This document shows positions 11,740 through 22,752 of a DNA stretch of 64,000 nucleotides, one piece after another. The stretch is from NCBI GenBank assembly GCA_028571685.1, contig CM053143.1, positions 501,001 through 565,000 of the forward strand. Direction: 5' to 3'. Within the stretch, counting starts at the first letter, position 1. Every line of letters starts with the position of its first letter. The position numbers and the translations under genes were made by a program. This stretch comes from Heterohyrax brucei (taxonomy: Eukaryota; Chordata; Mammalia; Hyracoidea; Procaviidae). The notes below the pieces were generated by a model, which saw only the letters and a program-made list of their open reading frames with translations, made no database searches and was not told where the DNA came from.

Positions 11740-12634
11740 ACTCACTGTGGTATGTCTTGTAATTTTTATTTGGTTTTTGCAAATTCCCTAAATTTATATT
11801 TATCTGTAAATATCCTAATTTTGCCATCACATTTGAGACACAGTTTTTCCAGATATATAATTCTTGGCTGCTAATTATTTTCCTTCAAGGCTTTATATAT
11901 GCTGTCCCATTGTTTTCTTGTCTGCATAGTTCCTGCTGAGATGTCTGAGCTTAGTCTTATTGACTCTTCTTTGTAGATTGTTTTTGTTTATCTCTATCTT
12001 TGGTTTCATCAAGTTTGATTATAATATGTTTTTGTGACTTCTTTCATGATCTACCATGTGTGGAGTATGATGGGCATCTTGGATAGTTGTCTTCTCTCTT
12101 TCGTGATATCAGAGAAATTTTTTGCCAACTAATCCTCAACAATTCTCTCTGTATTTTCTGTTATCACTTCATTTTGGTACTCCAGTCACTCCTAGGTTCT
12201 CTCGAGAGGTTCCCGCATAATTCTTAGGGCTCCTTCATTTTTAAAAAATTATTTTATCTGAGTTTTCTTCAAATACAGTGGTGTCAGGTGTTTTATTTTC
12301 AGTCTCACTAATTATGACTTCCAATGCATCAGTTCTGTTCTGTTGACATTCTGCTGAGTTGTCTAATTCTGAAACTTTATTACTACTTTTCTGAATTTCT
12401 ATTTGCTGTCTCTATATGGATTCCTGCAGCCTGTTCAATTTACAATCATGCTCTATTCTAAAGTTCTTAAGTTCCTAAAATGCTGCATCTGTGTCTTTGC
12501 TTATTCTGCATTTTTTCTGATCTCCTGAAGAGTTCTGTATAGTAATATTTTGTATTCTACATCCAGTAATTCCAGGAAATTGTCTTCAACTGAAGATTTC
12601 TTGATTTTTTGTTTTGGGAGTTTTCTGAAGACAT
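11740..12634 (-). pseudogene. L1 ORF1, decayed, copy B
   Basis: Start at the ATG at 12,634 giving MSSENSQNKKS, matching the ORF1 starts of other copies here. The C-terminal part near 11,880-11,760 parallels the QPRIIYP-type region of copy A but is riddled with changes. No open stretch remains. It was assigned by position and by nucleotide similarity to 16,375-17,310 and 56,243-58,636. Confidence 0.75.
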
Positions 12635-14055
12635 TGTAGTCTGCCTTTTTATATTATTTGATATTGACTGTTGTCTCTGGTCTATCAGTAAATTATTGTA
12701 TTTATTTTATGTTTGCTTACTGTGTCCTAGCTTCTTGCTTTGTTTTGCTCTGAAATGCCCAAATAGGCTGATTATGTGAGCTAGTTTGATTATTCAGGTC
12801 TTTAAAGTTCTAACATTATGTCTTCAGGTAGTTAGAGCTGTTACTAGGTATGTGAGCCCAGGAGTCTGTCTACTTGTAAGGATTCAGCTCTGGTATTCAA
12901 GTAGTTGGTCACTGAATATGTGATGTGGACTGTCACCTACAGTTCTGGGCAGGGGTGATTGGCATAGCCACGGGTATCTTACTGCATGCATTGAGCTAGG
13001 CAGGGAGCTGACATCTGCCCCTGAATGTCTATGAGGAAAGTGTGTCCCTGCATTCTACAGTCTGTGAGTGGGTAGGTTTTTCAACCAGACTATGGGTGCC
13101 CAGTACTTTTGGTGATGAAGACTGGGAGACATTATGTATTCTTGGACCCCTTTCTTGTGTGGCTAGGTGTCATGGGTGGAGCCACCAGTCCTCAGGTCCC
13201 TCCTGTGGGGTAGGTGAGGACCCTGCTTAGTAGCCAAGTAGGTATCAAATGTGAGGAGACTGCCTTTCTACCATATAGCTGATACAGTAAAATTAGAATT
13301 CAAGTGTATACCCTATCGACTGTGCTAATGAAGGCCTACTCTGCTTTATTAGGCACTCACAAGTCTGTGCAAGGATGAAAGGCATTCACATCCATTGATT
13401 CCTTATGCAAGTATTTAGCAAAGGAGCTGTTGCTGCCCTGAGTTCTTGGCTTAGGGAGGCAGCAGATTTTGTTTTTCCCGTTTATTAATTTGTTCTTTCT
13501 CCAAGGCTGGGAGAATGGCTCAGGGTGCGTAAGGGGTCCTACTGTTAGGTCCGGTGGTGCGTCAGTCTCTGGTGCTGGCTTGGGCTCAACTCAGTGCAGA
13601 GCATCAGGAAGCAGGTAATAGGGAAATTGTTCCAATGTAGAATTTTTAGAATCTCTAAAAATTAGAGGTTAGACATTTAGATTAGACATAAATTACTTAT
13701 CTTTTGACAATCTAGTGCCACTTTGCATTGATTCTGGGTGTATGAGTGGACTCTGCTGCAAGGTGTCTCAATACAGAAAACATGTTTCAGACTCCACTGC
13801 TTGCCTCACTGCACTGATACCAGCTGATCTGACCTGAATGGTGCCAATTCCCTCTGAGTCAGACCTAGCTACTCCTTGCTGCTGCTGAAACTTCTCTCCC
13901 TCTCTTGCTCTCAGTTTGATTTCACAACTTTGCCATTGATGTTTAGGGCTTTTAGAATGTCATCGGTAATGGATTAATCTGTTCTTTCAGGACTTTGTTG
14001 TAAGAGAAATCACAACAACATCTGATTACTCTGTCATCTTGGTCCTGCTCTCTGA
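12635..14055 (-). promoter_or_regulatory. L1 5' UTR, second type, copy B
   Basis: This segment upstream of ORF1 is related to 17,311-18,339 and 58,637-59,640. Shared landmarks are a TCAGTAAATxAT block near 12,685, a CCTGAGTTCTTGGCTTAGGGA block near 13,435 (diverged in the others) and the CCATCTTGG-type terminus. It does not resemble the monomer-bearing 5' UTR of copy A. Promoter activity is inferred from the position. Confidence 0.6.
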
Positions 14056-14300
14056 AATAAATTTTTCTTAAGTGAAAGTAATAATTTATGATATTAAATT
14101 TATTTTCAGTCTCTAAGTCAGAATAAATTTAAAATGCATTGTATTTATTTTAACTTGATATTGAAAAAATATTTAGGAAAAATAATTGAATTATATATAT
14201 TGTCCTATTCTTCAACTGATGGAATACAACATTAGTTAGATTAAGAATAGAGTTGAGATTATTAGAATTATCATCCCTAAAACAGGTGGATCTCATACTA
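14056..14300. other. AT-rich unassigned spacer
   Basis: This A+T-rich stretch lies between the 5' end of L1 copy B and the next L1 fragment. I see no gene, SINE or LTR in it. It may be pre-insertion host sequence. Confidence 0.4.
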
Positions 14301-14865
14301 ATCTCATACAGTATTTACCCTATTGTGAATGATATATTTCATTTGGCATAATATGCTTCAGATTCATCAATGTTGTGAGATGTTTCCCAGATTCAGCATT
14401 TTTTTTTTGTTGTTGTTGCTGAGTATTCAGTTCTATGTACATACCATAATTTGTTTATCCATTTATCTGTTGCTGAGCATTTAGGTTCTTTCTGTCTTTT
14501 TGCTGTTGTGAATTGTGCTACAGTAAACATGTTTGCATATATTCATTCTTGTGATGGTTCTTATTTCTATCTAGTATATTCTTAGAAATAAATTGCTGGA
14601 TATTTCTAGTCTTTTAAATAAGCACCTGTCGTTTTACAAAGTGGTTGTATCAGTTTACATTAGTCTGCTCTAAACCATTCCAAAATTTCTTATATTCTGT
14701 TCTTTTGATTAGTGCAAAATTCTTTTGATTGTTGAGGTGAAATGGTGTCTTGTAGTTTTGATTTGCATTTCTGTAATGGCTAGTAATCTCAAACATTTCC
14801 TCATTTGTCCATTAGCTGCCTAAATGTCTTCTTTGGTGAACTGTCTGTTCATACCCATAGAGAAC
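14301..14865 (-). mobile_element. Old L1 fragment, left half (ORF2 C-terminus and 3' UTR)
   Basis: It starts with the L1 3' UTR (TTTCATTTGGCATAATATGC) and continues with the antisense of the ORF2 C-terminus (GGTGAAATGGTGTCTTGTAG). It stops at CTGTCTGTTCATACCC. The continuation of the same ORF2 region is found only at 18,340, after an inserted L1. Confidence 0.8.
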
Positions 14866-15976
14866 ATTTTTAAAAAGTACTTTGTTGTGCTTTAACTGAC
14901 AGTTTACAGTCTACGTCAATTTGACATATAAAACCCTACATCCACATCATTATGCAGTTCTAGCTGTTCTCACCACCTTGTGACAGAACACTGCTACTTT
15001 CTACCATGTACTTCCCATAACCCCTTCAGCCAACTCCTGTTCTCCTCCACCCTCTCATCTCATCTTTAGGCAGGAGATGCTCAGACAGCCTCATGTCTAT
15101 ATTTAAGCCAAGAAGCACACTGTTCAACAACAACACTCTTTGTCTTCTAGTCCAGTCTAATCTTTGTCTGAAAAGTTGGCTTAGGTACTGATTTCAGCTG
15201 TAGACTAACACACAGTCCAGATGCTATGTCGTCAGTGGACCCTACAGTCTTTCAGACCATCAGGTATGGCTTTTCAGTAAAGTTCTGGTTCTGCACACCC
15301 ATTTTTCTCCTGCTATTTCAGGGACTTTATGTTGCGTTCCTTGTCAGAGCAGTTGTTGGTAGTGGACAGGCACCATTTAATTCTTCTGGTCCCATGCTGA
15401 TGTAGTCTCAGATCATATACCATTTTCTGTCTCCTGGGCTCATTTTCCTCATGTCTTTGATGTCTTTCATTTTCCTCTTCTCTAGGTATATTGAGACCAA
15501 CTGATGTTACTTAGGTGACCTCTTGCTAGCTTTTAAGACCCTAAATGCCACTCACCAAATTGGTATGCAGAATATTTTCTTAAAAAAAAAAAGAACACAA
15601 AACTAGTTATACCAATTAACCTAGGTGTCCCCTGAAACAGCAGTCCCCATGCCCCTGTCCCTGCTACTCTGTCCTTCAAAATCTTGGTTGTATTTAGAAA
15701 ACCTTTTAGCTTTTGGTATAGTTCAGTTGTGCTAAATTCCCTTCTACTGTGTGCTGTCACTCCCTTCACCTAATTCAATTCCTATCAGCTGTATGATCTA
15801 TGAATACCCCTTTTCCTCCTTTCCCACCTGTACAACATCAAAGATTATTTTCTTCAGTGCTTAAATATGTTCTTAAGCCCTTATAATAGTTGTTTCATAC
15901 AATATCTGTCCTTTTGTGACTAATTTCACTCAGCCTGATGTCTTTGAGATGACTCCATGTTATGAGATAGTTGTAG
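14866..15976 (-). other. L1 3' UTR, long type, copy D
   Basis: It begins with a short T/A tract and GTTGTGCTTTAACTGACAG and runs through blocks such as CTTGCTAGCTTTTAAGACC and CACTCACCAAATTGG. It ends in TTTCACTCAGCCTGATG and TGTTATGAGATAG. The same 3' UTR type is found partly at 20,779-21,090, and its inner half resembles 48,721-49,980. A frame seen in it at 15,533-15,769 is a chance one. Confidence 0.75.
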
Positions 15977-16374
15977 AACCATTCCTTTGTTCTGTTTAAT
16001 TTTCTGTGCCAAGTTGATTTTCTTTAGGTGTTTCTTTCTGTCTTTTTCAGTGTTGATTGTTTTATATTTGCTAGGACTTGATGGTTTTCTTTTTATTTTA
16101 ATGCACATCAGTGATAGTTTCCTTTGTGGTTACTTTAATATTTATCCTTATTTTATAAAGTTAAACCAGTCTGTAATTTCTTTATATTGCCTGACTTCCT
16201 CTCCGTATGAAAGATCTATGACTATATCTATTAAATCTCTCAGTTTTATTATAATGTTTATACGATGACATCTCTGTTTCCCTATTTTCAGTGTTTTGCC
16301 TATGATTATTTTTGTGATTCCCCTATTTAAGTTGATATCCAACTGCTATGTTCTGTGTTCTTGTCTTGAGTTAT

Positions 16375-17310
16375 TACCTGGTGTTACTGATTTTCTAACC
16401 AAAGGACTCCACTTAGTATTTCTTGTAATTTTTTTTAACAAGTTTCCTGAATTTCTGTTTATTTGAAATGTCCTAATTTCATTATCATGTTCAAAAAACA
16501 ATTTTGCTGGATATATAACTCTTGGCTGGCAATTATTTTTCTTTAGGCCTTTGTATATTTCATCCCATTGCCTTCTTGCCAGAATGGTCTCCACCAAGTA
16601 GTCCATGCTTAGTCTTACAGATTATTCCTTGTAGGTTATTTGTCATTTACCCTAGCCAACTTTAAAATTGTTTCCTTATCATTAGTTTTGGCAAGTTTGA
16701 TTATAATACACCTCGGTGTCTTTCTTTTTTGATCTACCCTCTATGGAGTTCAATGAGTGTACTGAATAGACATCTTTTCATTTTTGATGACATCAGGGAA
16801 GTTTTCTGTCAGCAAATTAATAACTCTCTCTTTATTCTTCATTATCCCCCCGTTCTGGTACTGCAATCAATTATAGATTATTCCTCTTCATAGAGTCCCA
16901 CATAATTCTTAACATCTCTTGATTTTTTAAAATTCTTTTATCTGATTTTTCTTCAAATACGTTATTGTCATATGGTTTATCTTCAGTCTCACTCATTCAG
17001 CTTTCTATTGCCTCTATTCTGCTCCTTTGACTTTCTACTGAGTTTTCTAATTCTGTAATTTATTAATTTTCTGAGTTTGTAACTCTTGCCACTGTGTACT
17101 TTCTTGTAGCATGTTCAGTTTGTCATTATGCTCTGCTACAGCTTGCTTCATCTCCTTCCTCATTCCTTGAGGAGTTCTATATATTAATCTTTTCATTAAA
17201 TTGATTATTAATTAAAAGATTAATTTAGTCTATTAATCTTCTGAATTCCAAAAATTCTCTTGCTCAAGAAAACTTGACTCTTTGTTTTGGGAGCTTTCTG
17301 ACAAAAACAT
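16375..17310 (-). pseudogene. L1 ORF1, decayed, copy D
   Basis: Start at the ATG at 17,310 (MFLSESSQNK). The C-terminal domain at 16,606-16,346 shows ARRQWDEIYKGLKKNN, QPRVIYPAKLFFEHDNEI, then drifts out of frame. The coiled coil and RNA-recognition parts upstream are recognisable only by alignment with other copies. This is the only protein-like region of copy D, because ORF2 is missing. Confidence 0.8.
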
Positions 17311-18339
17311 AGCCTGCTTTTTTCAGTGATTGAAAACTGACTGTTGTCTCTGAGACATCAGTAAATCATATGTATTTGTTTTGTTGGCCTACTCTGTTCT
17401 AGCTTCTTGTTTTGAGATATCCAAATGGACTGGTTTTGTGTCGTAGTTTTATTATTGTTTTCTTTGGAGTTCTAATGTCCTTTCACCAGGTGGTTAGAGC
17501 TGTTACTAGCCTTGGAGACCAAAAATTCATTTAGTTTTCTTTTATGGATTTAGCTTAGGTGTCCAAGTAGTCAGCCACCAAGTATGTGTTGCTTCTCTTG
17601 CCTTCTGTCCTAGATAGACATGAGTGATTGATAGAGGTACCAGTGTCTGGCTACCATCACTGAGAAAGACGGAGAGCTAACAACCATCCCTGAGTGTCTG
17701 TGAGGATTGCTTATCCTCTTAAATATGAATCTAGGTGAAGAAACAGTTTCTGCCCTGATTTTCCAGCTTAGGGAAGCTGGCAGAATTATTATTTTTTCCC
17801 ACTTCCCCAAGTTTGATAAATTGCTTTCAATCTGAGTCTTAGAGAATGACTCAGAGTGGGCTTAAGGAGTCCTACTTCTGGCTCAGTTAACAGCGTCAGA
17901 GTCTAACACTGGATACAGTGCAGAGAAGGGAAGAAAGAGCACTGGAATAAGGGAAATAGGCCTATCTTGAAGGAAAGAATGAGCTTCAGATTAGGTTGGT
18001 TACATGCAAGACTTAGCTTTCAAAGATTTGATACTGTTTCCCACTGATGCCAGAGGTGGCAGTGGACCCTCCAGACAACTCCTCCCACTGAAGAAGATCC
18101 ACCTCTCCACTTACCACCAGGGCTGCCTCCATTTTCTGGCCTGTCAGGTCTGTGTAATCCTATATACTTCTGGTGCTTCTCTCCCTTCTCTGTTGCTCAA
18201 TCCAATTTCTACACTTTCCCATTGATGTTCAGGGCTCCTGAGATGTCATATGTACTGGAGTCATTTGCTCTTTGGGGTCTTTGTTTTTAGAAGGGTCATA
18301 GAAAACATCTATCTACTCTGCCATCTTGGCTGTGCCCCT
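17311..18339 (-). promoter_or_regulatory. L1 5' UTR, second type, copy D
   Basis: It is related to the 5' UTRs of copies B and J, with the shared ATCAGTAAATCATATGTATT block near 17,360 and the AGCTTAGGGAAGC block near 17,764. It ends with the typical L1 5' terminus (antisense CTCTGCCATCTTGGCTGTG). Regulatory role is inferred from position. Confidence 0.6.
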
Positions 18340-19150
18340 TAGCCAATCTTTTAATTGGATTATTTGTCTTTTGGTTGTTGATGTGTTGAAGTATTTTGTA
18401 GATTTTAGAGTTCAGGCAGTTGTTGGATGTCATAACCACAGTTTTTCTTTTCCACATCTGTGGTTTCCTTTTTGCTTTTTTGATGAACTGTTTTAATGAG
18501 CATAGATGTTTATTTTTAGGAGCTCCCCGTTACCTGTTTTATGGTGTTTTGTACAGTGTTAGCAGTAGTTCTCTTTTTGCCATGTATTAGGGCCCTTTTC
18601 ATTGTCTCTATTTTTTTCTTCCATGATTTTTATCCTTTTAGATTTTATATTTACTTTCTTGATTTACTTTGAATTAGTTTTGGATCTCAAATTCCATTTT
18701 TGTTTTACAGATAGATGTTCAGTTACATCAGCAGCATTCATTAAAAAGAGCTTCTTTTCCCTGTTTACCTGACTTTGATTCTTCATCAGATATCAACTGC
18801 TTATAAACTAAACATGCTGCTGTCTACTTGATTGCAACTTGTAACAACCCTATGGGACAGAGTAGAACTGCCCCGTAGACTTTCTAAGGAGTTCTTGATG
18901 GATTTGAACTGCTGACTTTTTTGTTAGAAGCCGTAGCACTTAACTACTACACAACCAGGGTTTCAGCTGCTTATAAATGGATATATTTATGTCCGCATTC
19001 TCAATTCTCTTCCATTGATCTTTATGTCTGTTGTTGTAAAAATACCAGGCTGTTTTGACTACCATGGCTGTATAATAGGGTCTAAGATCATGTGGTGTGA
19101 GGTACCCTGCTTTATTTTCTTCTTCAATAATGCTTTACTTATCTAGGATA
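18340..19150 (-). mobile_element. Old L1 fragment, right half (ORF2)
   Basis: It continues the ORF2 antisense broken at 14,865, from CTTTTAATTGGATTATTTG through CACCATGG-type blocks (GACTACCATGGCTGTATAATAGG) to GCTTTACTTATCTAGGA. An AfroSINE lies at 18,808-18,963. An LTR replaces the rest from 19,151. Confidence 0.8.
18808..18963 (-). repeat. AfroSINE with 14-bp target duplication
   Basis: Reverse-strand tRNA-derived SINE. The tail end (TGCTGTCTACTTGATTGCAA) comes first, then the body (GGGACAGAGTAGAACTGCCC, GGATTTGAACTGCTGAC) and the head (ACCAGGGTTT). Flanks CAACTGCTTATAAA (18,794-18,807) and CAGCTGCTTATAAA (18,964-18,977) are target duplications with one mismatch. Confidence 0.92.
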
Positions 19151-19343
19151 TGATGGTTAAGGTTGCATGTCAACTTGGCTGGGCAATGATTCTCAATGTT
19201 TAGGCAGTTAGGATGTAGTTTGGCAGTCCAATAAGGATGTAATCACCTCCATGATGAGATCTGATGTAATGTGGTCACTTCTGTGATAGGATCTGCTATG
19301 AGTAGCCAATCAGTCAAAACGGAGTTTCCTTGGGGTTTTAGCC
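19151..19343 (+). mobile_element. ERVL-type LTR, 5' fragment
   Basis: It begins TGATGGTTAAGGTTGCATG then TCAACTTGGCTGGGC, as ERVL-type LTRs of this lineage do, and has AGCCAATCAGTC further in. Only about 190 bp remain before the next LTR starts. Its relative is the complete copy at 28,071-28,620. Confidence 0.65.
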
Positions 19344-19817
19344 TGTTATCTAGTTATCTAATGCTGCTATAACAGAAATACTGCAAGTGGATGGCTTTAA
19401 GGAACAGAAAGTTATTCCCTCGCAGACTAGGAGGCTAGAAGTACAAATTTAGGGTACCCTCTCCAAGGAAAGGTTTTCTCTTTCTGTCAGCTCCAGGGTA
19501 AGGTGCTTGACACCAATCTCTGCCTTGTCTAGGAGCTTCTCATTGCAGAGACCCTGAGTCCAAAGGACATGATATTCTGACTTTTGCTTCTTAGTGATAA
19601 TGAGGTCCGCATGTCTCTCTGCTCACTTCTGTCTTTTATATCTCAAAAGAAATTGATCCAAGATACAACGTGATCTTATAGAGTAAGTCCTGGCTCATTA
19701 ACATATCAGCCTCTAAGCCTGATTCATTAACATAATAGAGATAGGATTTACAACACATAAGATAATCACTTGAGATGACAAAATTGTGTACCATCATACA
19801 ACACTGAGAACTATGGC

Positions 19818-20762
19818 TGTAAGGAACTGTGTCCCTCTAAAAATGTGTGTAACAATTTGGCTAGGCCAAGGTTCCTGGTATTGTGTGATGTTCCTGTATG
19901 TTATAAATCCTGCCTTTATGATGTTAGCAGAGAAGCATGGGCAGTCGTTGTGTTAGTGAGGCAGGGCTCAATCTATAAGGTTTGCATTGTGCTTTGAGGC
20001 AATCTAATGGGATATAAAGAAAAGGGAAGCAAAAACAAACAGAGAATGGGGGACCTTTTGCCATCAGGTAAGAAGCAGTGGCAGGAGCTGTTTTAGTCAC
20101 CTGGTACTACTCTAACGAAAATGCTGTGAGTGGAGGGCTTTATGAAGAGAAGTTTTATTGTCACACTCTGGTAAGTGACAGATCTCTTCATGAATTACAA
20201 GTCTATTCAATAAGAGAAATTATCATAGTCCAGTAGGTTGAGTTTCTGGCACAGGAACCTCATGTCCAAAGGATGTGCTTTGCTCTCAGTCCTGCCTTCT
20301 CAGTGGTATGAGGTTCTCAACTGTCTATGCTAACTTCTCGCCCTTGTATCCCACAGTGGTAACTTAAGTCCTGCCTTACCAGCATAACTGCTGCCCATTC
20401 TTCGTCATCAATATCACAGAGGCAGGAGTCACAACACACGGGAGGAAATATACCATATTGGGACTCATAGCCAAGTCAAATCAATACATGCATTTTGGGC
20501 GGGATGGGGACACAACACAATCCATGACAGGAGCAGAGCATGTCCTTTGGACTCTGGGTTCCTGAAACTCAGAAGCACCCAGTCCAGGAGAAGATTGATG
20601 GCAAGGACCTTCCTCCAGAGCCAACAGATTTAGGCCTTTTCCTGAAGCTGACACCCTGGATTTGGACTTTTAGATTACCTTTCTGTGAAAAAATAAATTT
20701 GTCTTTGTTAAAGCCATCTACTTATGATATTTCTGCAATAGCAGCACTAGATGACTAAGACA
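19818..20762 (+). mobile_element. Solo MaLR-like LTR, middle layer
   Basis: It starts TGTAAGGAACTGTGTCCCTC and ends AGATGACTAAGACA. Perfect 5-bp duplications ATGGC flank it (19,813-19,817 and 20,763-20,767). GGGATATAAAG and AAATAAATTTG match TATA and polyadenylation positions of the LTR. It is split by another LTR at 20,089-20,529. Confidence 0.88.
20089..20529 (-). mobile_element. Solo MaLR-like LTR, inner layer
   Basis: Reverse-strand LTR starting TGTTTTAGTCACCTGG and ending CAATCCATGACA. Perfect 5-bp duplications GGAGC flank it (20,084-20,088 and 20,530-20,534). It lies inside the plus-strand LTR and is the same family in the opposite direction. Confidence 0.9.
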
Positions 20763-20778
20763 ATGGCCTAGCCAAACT

Positions 20779-21090
20779 GCCCACCTTTTTAAAATTATGT
20801 TTTAAATGAAAGTTTGTAGTTCAAATTAGCTTCTCACACAAAAATTTATACATACATTGTTATGTAACTTTAGTGGTTCTCCCTAGAATGTGATAGCACA
20901 CTATTACATTCTTTCTAATCTGGATTTCCTGTGTCCATTCAAACTAGCTCCTGTCCCTTTTTGCCTTCTCATCTCACCTCCAGATGGGTGGATATTTTCC
21001 TTGTGCAAATTGGCACATATCCATTACACTTGCCTTATCTCTACTCTCATCTGTAGTACATTACATCCAGAAATATGAACAGATTTGGGG
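20779..21090 (-). mobile_element. L1 3' UTR fragment
   Basis: Blocks such as CAAATTAGCTTCTCACAC, TTGTTATGTAAC and TGTGTCCATTCAAACTAGC parallel the start of the long L1 3' UTR at 14,866. It fades after about 300 bp. No ORF2 follows, so it is a truncated insertion. Confidence 0.7.
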
Positions 21091-21487
21091 GAAAGTTGCA
21101 AGTTCATTTTTGACATTTTGATTATGAGATAAGCTTTGTACATTCCAATGATGATTTCAGTCAGTTGGATATACAGATTAGGGTCAAAGTTATATATTTG
21201 TGATCAATAATATTTAATGGAAATTAAAGCTGTATGGAAAGAAGATAGAAGTGAGGAGGGCCCTGGACCAGGTAAATCCCAAACTCCAAAGTATAATGAC
21301 AGATAGAAAAAAAAGGTTTGCAGGGGACAGAACAGACTCCTTTTCTTTTCCCATGTCCTCTCTGGATAGCACGTACTAGATTCTCAGGCTATTTTTGTCC
21401 TCTGAATTTTGGGTAGATTTGTCCAACTTGAATCACTGGTGAAAGATTGAAGAACAGGATGTGAAGAGGAATCTTGATGTTTCATTT
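21091..21487. other. Unassigned sequence
   Basis: No gene or recognisable repeat is seen. There is an A-tract near 21,309 and otherwise mixed composition. Likely host sequence or an unrecognised old repeat. Confidence 0.35.
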
Positions 21488-21559
21488 AGTATTAGTTTCC
21501 TATTGCTGCTATAACAATTTACAGTGGCTTAAAACAAATATATTATTTTAAATGTTTAT

Positions 21560-22752
21560 GACTACAGCAGTATATTGACAAGGAACTACCATAAATTCAG
21601 GGTGGATTCAGAAGAGGATGCAAAGCCAGGGATATCACTGCTGAGGTCAGATGGATCTTAGCTGAAAGCAGAGACTACCAGAAATGTGCATACTTGTGTT
21701 TTATTGACCATGCGAAGACATTTGACTGTGTGGATCATAACAGATATGGATAATTTTATGGAAAATGGGAATTCCAGAATAATTTATTGTGCCCATGAGG
21801 AATCTGTACATGGATCAGGTGGTAGTTGTTTGAACAGAACAGGATACACTGCATGACGTATGTCATGGTTGTATCCTCTCAGCACACCTATTCAATCTGT
21901 ATTCTGAGTGAATAATTCAAGAAAATGAGCTATGTGAAGAAGAACAAGGCATCAGGATTAGAGAAAAACTCATTAACAACCTGCATTATGCAGATGATAC
22001 AACCTTGCTTGCTGAAAGTGAAGAGGACTCGAAACACTTACTGATGAAAATCAAAGACTACAGCCTCCAGTATGGATTACACCTCAACATCGAGAAAAAA
22101 AATATTCACGACTGGACAAATAAGCAATGTGGTAAACAGAGAGAAGACTGAGGTTGTGAAGGATTTCATTTTACTTCAGTCCACAATGAACACCCATGCA
22201 AACAGCAGACAAGAAATCAAAAGATGCATTACATAGGATAAATCTGTTGCAAAGCCAAGCCAAGTGCAAGACCTCTTTAAAATGTTGAAAAGATCTCAGC
22301 TTGAAGACTAATGTGTGCCTGATCCAAGCCATGGTATTTTGAATCACATCACATGCCTGCAAAAAGTGGACAACAAATAAGGAAGACAGAAGAAGAATCA
22401 ACACCTTTGCATTATGGTGTTGAGGAAGAATACTGAAAACACCAAAAGAACAAACAGATCTGTCCCAGATAAGGCACAACCAGAGTGCTCCTTGGAAGCA
22501 AGGATGATAAGACTGCATCTTACACACTCTGGATATGTTGTCAGGAGGGATTAATCTCTGAAGGACATCATGGTTGGTAAAACAGAAGGTCTTCGAAAAA
22601 AAGAAGACCCTAAATGAGATGGATTGACACAGTGGCTGTCACGATGCATAAAATTGATTGTGGGCATGGCATAGGACTGGGCAATGTTTTGTCCTGCTGT
22701 AGAGTCACTAAGAGTCAAAACCGACTCAATGGCCCCTAACAACAGCAGCAAG
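21560..22752 (+). mobile_element. RTE (BovB-related) LINE, 5'-truncated, with RT remnants
   Basis: Plus-strand RTE lacking the endonuclease half. In broken frames it shows YLCFIDYAKAFD-like motif A (here ACVLLTMRRHLTVWI-type frames), an intact motif C with YADDTTLLAESEED at about 21,985-22,025, and the C-terminal block (RRINTFALWC, then KAQPEC-like pieces). The 3' end at about 22,690-22,740 reads GAGTCACTAAGAGTCAAAACC then CGACTCAATGGCCCCTAAC, the tail shared with AfroSINEs. Stops between the blocks make it inactive. Confidence 0.85.

Larger units (their letters stand above)
6331..14055 (-). mobile_element. L1 LINE copy B, long, hit by three later insertions
   Basis: This minus-strand L1 starts inside the ORF2 C-terminal region, where copy A broke it, and runs to a 5' end near 14,053 (sense strand starts with a CCAAGATG-type motif). 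Order on the minus strand: 5' UTR 14,055-12,635, ORF1 12,634 to about 11,740, ORF2 11,210-6331. A mariner (7179-8459), a solo LTR (9599-10,073) and a retroposed tail (11,245-11,308) lie inside. The 5' UTR resembles those at 17,311 and 58,637 rather than copy A's. Confidence 0.88.
14866..18339 (-). mobile_element. L1 copy D: 3' UTR joined to ORF1, ORF2 missing
   Basis: This minus-strand L1 is inserted in the older L1. It has a long 3' UTR (14,866 to about 15,976) and then, without ORF2, passes straight into the spacer upstream of ORF2 and on to ORF1 and a 5' UTR ending in a CCATCTTGGCTGTGCC terminus at 18,339. About 3.5 kb of ORF2 is absent. The right-hand host sequence resumes at AGCCAATCTTTTAATTGG. 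The element resembles, in organisation, the ORF1-only half-L1 elements known in mammals. A simple deletion is equally possible. Confidence 0.8.
19344..20778 (-). mobile_element. Solo MaLR-like LTR, outer layer of a three-layer nest
   Basis: Reverse-strand LTR starting TGTTATCTAGTTATCTAATG and running to ACTGAGAACTATGGC at 19,817. It resumes after the inserted LTR with ATGGCCTAGCCAAACTG from 20,763. The resumed part fits the expected order of the family (ATGG followed by CCTAGCCAA). It is cut off soon after by an L1 3' UTR. Confidence 0.8.

Noticed and set aside
18808-18963. Possible tRNA gene
   Set aside because: A- and B-box-like blocks are those of the AfroSINE head; there is no cloverleaf, and target duplications mark it as retroposed.
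22171-22527. 118-codon open frame on the minus strand
   Set aside because: It is the antisense of the RTE C-terminal coding part (the same region gives RRINTFALWC on the plus strand).
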